From an uncultured Candidatus Saccharibacteria bacterium (GTDB lineage Bacteria; Patescibacteriota; Saccharimonadia; Saccharimonadales; Saccharimonadaceae), in contig CALIXG010000123.1 of the NCBI GenBank assembly GCA_938046495.1, positions 1 through 5,954 on the forward strand: DNA of 5,954 bases, given 5' to 3'. Shown here piece by piece: positions 3,009 to 5,954 of the stretch (position 1 is the stretch's first letter; each line of letters starts with the position of its first letter). Below the pieces are notes generated by a model. The model made no database searches. It was not told the DNA's origin and saw only the letters and a list, made by a program, of their open reading frames with translations. The position numbers were made by a program, and so were the translations under genes.

Positions 3009-5954
3009 ATGAATAAGGGAATCAACCATAGAGGAAAATTCAGCACGGCAATTTTTGTCTTGTTTTTTACTCTGTTTTCTCTTTTTTCTCCTCTAACTAC
3101 CCTAAACACTTACGCAGTCCCAAATAACTCAAACAATTCTTCTAACTCATCCGAAAATTCTTCCTCCGAAACCACTGATTCCGAAAATAACGATTCCGAC
3201 GAAACCGACTCTGAAAAATCTGGAACCGAGAACCAAAACCAAAATCAGAACCAAACCAATACCTCTAATAACCCTGGGGGAACTACTAATTCCGAAAACC
3301 CAGATTCCGAGAAACAAAATGAACTCAGTTGTTCTGAACAAATCGGCATTCTTTCTTTTATCGTCTGTCCTACCACCGGTCTCCTCGCGAAGGGAATCGA
3401 CGCGCTTTATTCTACCATTGAAAATTTCCTCGTTATCAAGCCAATTACCACCGATAATAAATCCCCGATTTACATCATCTGGTCTTATGTTCGCAATATC
3501 GCTAATATTATTTTCATTATCTTCTTACTTTTGATTGTTTACTCTCAGGTTACTGGCCTGGGTTTTTCTAATTACAATATCAAAAAGATGTTGCCAAAGC
3601 TCATCATTGCCGCTATTTTGGTTAACTTCAGCTATCTGATTTGTCAGGTCCTCGTCGATATCAGTAATATTATTGGCAACGCTCTCAAATCATTCCTTGA
3701 AGGCATCGCCACCACTGCCATCCAAAGCCAACATCCCGAAGCCAAGCTCGATGAACCTCTCAATTTCTATGATATTTTCCTTGCTATCGCTGGTGGCACT
3801 TCACTCACCATTCTCGGTGGCTTCGGTATCGCCACAGCCGTTGCTGCCTCTGGTGGTCTCCTCAGCGCTCTCTTCACTCTTATTCCAATCGTTCTTGCCG
3901 GTTTTATCGCCGTCGTTGTCGGTCTCATCACTATTTCGCTTCGCCAAGCCGTAGTTATTCTACTTACTATTACTTCACCAATTATTTTCGCGCTCTATGT
4001 CCTACCAAATACCCATAAATATTATCTAAAGTGGAAATCAATTTTTGCTCAAATGCTAGTCTTTTTCCCAGCTTTTAGCTTCCTTTTTGGGGTTTCCAAG
4101 GTTCTTGGCTACCTCTTCATTTTCAGTTCTGAAACTCCTTTTGGTGTAATCATTGGTATCGCCGTCCAAGTCCTACCAATTATGTTCGCCATTAAAATGC
4201 TCAGTATGTCCAAGTCTGTCCTTGGTGATGTTAATCAAGCGCTTAGTGGTATTAGTGGCAAACTTAACAATACCGTTTCTAAAGAATTCTCCGCCGCTGC
4301 CAACCTTGCTCGCGCTAATTACCAAAAACGCGCCCTCGAAGGTAAAGGTGGTGCCCTTCGTCCAGACATGACTATTAGTCGTATCGCTATGCAAAATCAA
4401 GCCTTCCGCGCACATAGGCAAAAACGCGCCGAAGAGGATCAGGGACTCCTTATTGATGAACAAATTTTAGCCCGCCAAAATAACACGCCAATTATTGGTT
4501 ATCATAAGAACGGCAAGCCAATTTATTCCAAAGCTGACCCAATCAAGAAGAATTCTGAAATGTTGGACGAATATCGCCACCGTGAACTTAAATACCGTAC
4601 TAAAAACGCTAATAAACGTGTCGAAAATTTCATGAGTAACATGGGTGATTATATCGATAAGTATAATTATCAAAACAGGGAATTAAAAGATCTCGCCAAA
4701 CGCCAGACTCAAAATTTCCTCGAGCAAAAGACTGTCGATCGTGAAAGTCATAACAATGATGTTGCTTCCGATAAATTCTATCTCAATAAGATGAAAGAAA
4801 TTAACGAGAAATATATTGATTCTCATTCTGAAAACAGTGCTAAACGTTTCAATCTTACCGAAGCCGAAATTGCTAAGAACGATAAAGAATACCAGAAATA
4901 TATTGTTCGCGCCGCTGGTACCAGTGCCTGGGATTATGATCCAGCTCTCAATATCAAAAATCCTAAGCACGTCATTGACGCCATCGATAGTGTACTGGGT
5001 GATATTTCCGTCGATTATGATCGGGAATATCAGGCCAGCCTCAACCGCCGCACTACTTATTACAGTCGTATTCACTCTGGTGTACTTAATAACGATTTTA
5101 AGAAAGCTATTAATGATGCCGACTTCGAACGTGTGATTGCCACGATGCGTGTCATGGCTACTCGTGGTGACTACGATAAGGTTCTGGAAGGTATCACAGA
5201 TCTTTCAGATAATGGCAAAATTATTGCTGGTACCGAAAACGCCAACGTTCTCTTCAAGGAGTTAATGGCCTTCAAGGATGCCGACCCAGTCCTTGGTCGC
5301 TTCGGTAAGTTCGGTAATATTGAAACCGCTGCCTGGAGTACTGGTAAACGTCAAGATAATCGCATTACTTTCGAACAGTTCGCCACAGGTAAAGTTCGCG
5401 ACCTTGATGGCGAGGAAAAGACTACCAAATTTAATCTTGCTCAAGCTCTCAAAGGTACTTCTCTTATTAAAGCTGAACGTACCGTCTTCGGTGAAATTAA
5501 TAGCGTATCTCAAAAATACGGTGTTGACCTCTTCGACGCTACACTTTCCAATGTTTCTAGTGCCGCTCTTAACTTCCAATCTGGTGGCGATCAGATGTAC
5601 TCTCTCATTAATTTAATTACCGGCCTCGATGCTGCCGACTGGAATAACGCCGATACTCGCGACGATAAGGTTCTCGAGCTCACTCAAGATCCTAAGAAGA
5701 GCAGTATTCTCGAAGCTGGTCTTAAGAAAGCTACTACCTTCCTTTCTAAGCAGAAAGCTGCCAATATTATTTCCATGAAGTCTGATGTCTTTAATGGTAT
5801 TATGCAGCTCTTCACCGCTAAATCCTTCAAGGATCTCACCGCCGATGAGTCTGAAGTTCCTACCGATCCAATCGAAAAGCAGAAATACTACGAAGAAAAA
5901 CTTGCCGAAGCTAAAAATGCTGCCAAAGAAATCTTTGTCAAGCAAATTGAAAGT
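3009..5954 (+). CDS. VirB6/TrbL-like polytopic T4SS protein with very long C-terminus (partial, no stop in window)
   Basis: The frame stays open for 982 codons and leaves the window without a stop. Residues 1-36 are a signal peptide (K3, R8, K10; core 12-30; cleavage near TYA). Residues 37-105 are Ser/Asn/Glu/Asp/Gln low complexity, predicted extracytoplasmic. C108 and C120 bracket a short hydrophobic stretch. Membrane segments lie at about 161-180, 195-222, 254-280, 283-310, 311-333, 345-372 and 375-400, with LPNT at 332-335 before a charged loop. This resembles VirB6/TrbL, the inner-membrane channel part of T4SS. Residues 401-982 are soluble, charged and mostly helical, with no enzyme motif I recognise; VirB6 proteins are usually about 300 residues. 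The ATG has only a weak GAG at 2997-2999, 9 bases upstream; in-frame TAA at 2985-2987 bars any longer ATG start. It is transcribed divergently from the pilins. Family assignment is by topology and context. Confidence 0.85.
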   Translation, partial: MNKGINHRGKFSTAIFVLFFTLFSLFSPLTTLNTYAVPNNSNNSSNSSENSSSETTDSENNDSDETDSEKSGTENQNQNQNQTNTSNNPGGTTNSENPDSEKQNELSCSEQIGILSFIVCPTTGLLAKGIDALYSTIENFLVIKPITTDNKSPIYIIWSYVRNIANIIFIIFLLLIVYSQVTGLGFSNYNIKKMLPKLIIAAILVNFSYLICQVLVDISNIIGNALKSFLEGIATTAIQSQHPEAKLDEPLNFYDIFLAIAGGTSLTILGGFGIATAVAASGGLLSALFTLIPIVLAGFIAVVVGLITISLRQAVVILLTITSPIIFALYVLPNTHKYYLKWKSIFAQMLVFFPAFSFLFGVSKVLGYLFIFSSETPFGVIIGIAVQVLPIMFAIKMLSMSKSVLGDVNQALSGISGKLNNTVSKEFSAAANLARANYQKRALEGKGGALRPDMTISRIAMQNQAFRAHRQKRAEEDQGLLIDEQILARQNNTPIIGYHKNGKPIYSKADPIKKNSEMLDEYRHRELKYRTKNANKRVENFMSNMGDYIDKYNYQNRELKDLAKRQTQNFLEQKTVDRESHNNDVASDKFYLNKMKEINEKYIDSHSENSAKRFNLTEAEIAKNDKEYQKYIVRAAGTSAWDYDPALNIKNPKHVIDAIDSVLGDISVDYDREYQASLNRRTTYYSRIHSGVLNNDFKKAINDADFERVIATMRVMATRGDYDKVLEGITDLSDNGKIIAGTENANVLFKELMAFKDADPVLGRFGKFGNIETAAWSTGKRQDNRITFEQFATGKVRDLDGEEKTTKFNLAQALKGTSLIKAERTVFGEINSVSQKYGVDLFDATLSNVSSAALNFQSGGDQMYSLINLITGLDAADWNNADTRDDKVLELTQDPKKSSILEAGLKKATTFLSKQKAANIISMKSDVFNGIMQLFTAKSFKDLTADESEVPTDPIEKQKYYEEKLAEAKNAAKEIFVKQIES
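3117..3323 (+). other. Low-complexity Ser/Asn/Glu/Gln segment within the VirB6-like gene
   Basis: These codons encode residues 37-105, made almost only of Ser, Asn, Glu, Asp, Gln and Thr, with recurring Ser-Glu pairs written as TCCGAA. The segment follows the signal peptide directly, so it is predicted to be a disordered, acidic tether outside the membrane. Length variation between strains would be expected here. Confidence 0.75.
3231..3254 (+). repeat. Four-copy hexanucleotide repeat encoding (Asn-Gln)4
   Basis: AACCAA occurs at 3231, 3237 and 3249, with one degenerate copy AATCAG at 3243. The repeat is in phase with the codons and encodes residues 75-82 as four Asn-Gln pairs. Gain or loss of a unit keeps the frame, so it would change tether length and not switch the gene off. 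Confidence 0.8.

Noticed and set aside
3231..3254. CRISPR-like or mobile-element repeat
   Set aside because: The units are 6 bases long, directly adjacent and in codon phase, so this is a coding microsatellite.
3319..4371. Plus-strand frames of 71-93 codons inside the VirB6-like gene
   Set aside because: They are out-of-frame shadows of the same gene, with Ser/Leu/Pro-rich translations and no start signals.
4173..5945. Several minus-strand open frames of 68-130 codons opposite the large plus-strand gene
   Set aside because: They lie antisense to one continuous 982-codon frame with coherent domains, have no ribosome sites, and encode patternless Ile/Phe/Val-rich sequence expected from the reverse of pyrimidine-ending codons.
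107..5954. Recoded UGA (Gly) as in Gracilibacteria or Absconditabacteria
   Set aside because: No in-frame TGA occurs in about 1,840 codons, and the one TGA at a gene end (511-513) forms a normal stop-start overlap.

Overview
The window looks like a chromosomal segment of a Patescibacterium (CPR bacterium), most likely Saccharibacteria (TM7). It is AT-rich, uses the standard genetic code, and carries a type IV secretion (T4SS)-like gene set typical of that radiation: an array of short two-helix VirB2/TrbC-like pilins next to a very large VirB6/TrbL-like membrane protein. The lineage call rests on protein style recalled from these groups, not on a marker gene. In-frame TGA is absent from about 1,840 codons, which argues against the UGA=Gly code of Gracilibacteria and Absconditabacteria.

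The left half (107-2887) is read on the minus strand and holds six tandem pilin-like paralogues, numbered 1 to 6 here in transcription order (paralogue 1 at 2333-2887, paralogue 6 at 107-514). All six share a helical hairpin: an Asn opening helix 1, an acidic/basic turn of the form D-P-x-K...K-[GA]-K-[DN], and a second helix that usually contains another Asn. Five of the six have a cleavable-type signal peptide followed by a pair of cysteines; paralogue 2 has neither. The array appears to be split into transcription units. An extended -10 promoter placed so that paralogue 1 would be leaderless feeds paralogues 1-3. A second extended -10 promoter feeds paralogue 4, which is followed at once by a strong hairpin terminator or attenuator. 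Paralogues 5 and 6 overlap by 4 bp and end at a good intrinsic terminator (67-94).

The centre (2888-3008) is a divergent promoter region. Both directions carry the same extended -10 (TGATATAAT), and the rightward one also has a near-consensus -35 at 17 bp.

The right half (3009-5954) is one uninterrupted plus-strand reading frame of 982 codons that runs off the window without a stop. It encodes a signal peptide, a Ser/Asn/Glu-rich low-complexity segment, about seven membrane segments resembling VirB6/TrbL, and at least 580 residues of soluble, charged, helix-rich C-terminus.

Together these genes suggest a cell-envelope machine in which several non-identical pilins are made in tuned amounts opposite a polytopic channel component. 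In these reduced episymbionts such a machine could serve DNA uptake, effector delivery or host attachment; this is inference. No RNA gene, insertion sequence, CRISPR array or gene-free stretch over 300 bases was seen. Bases 1-66, beyond the terminator, are AT-rich with no recognisable feature.
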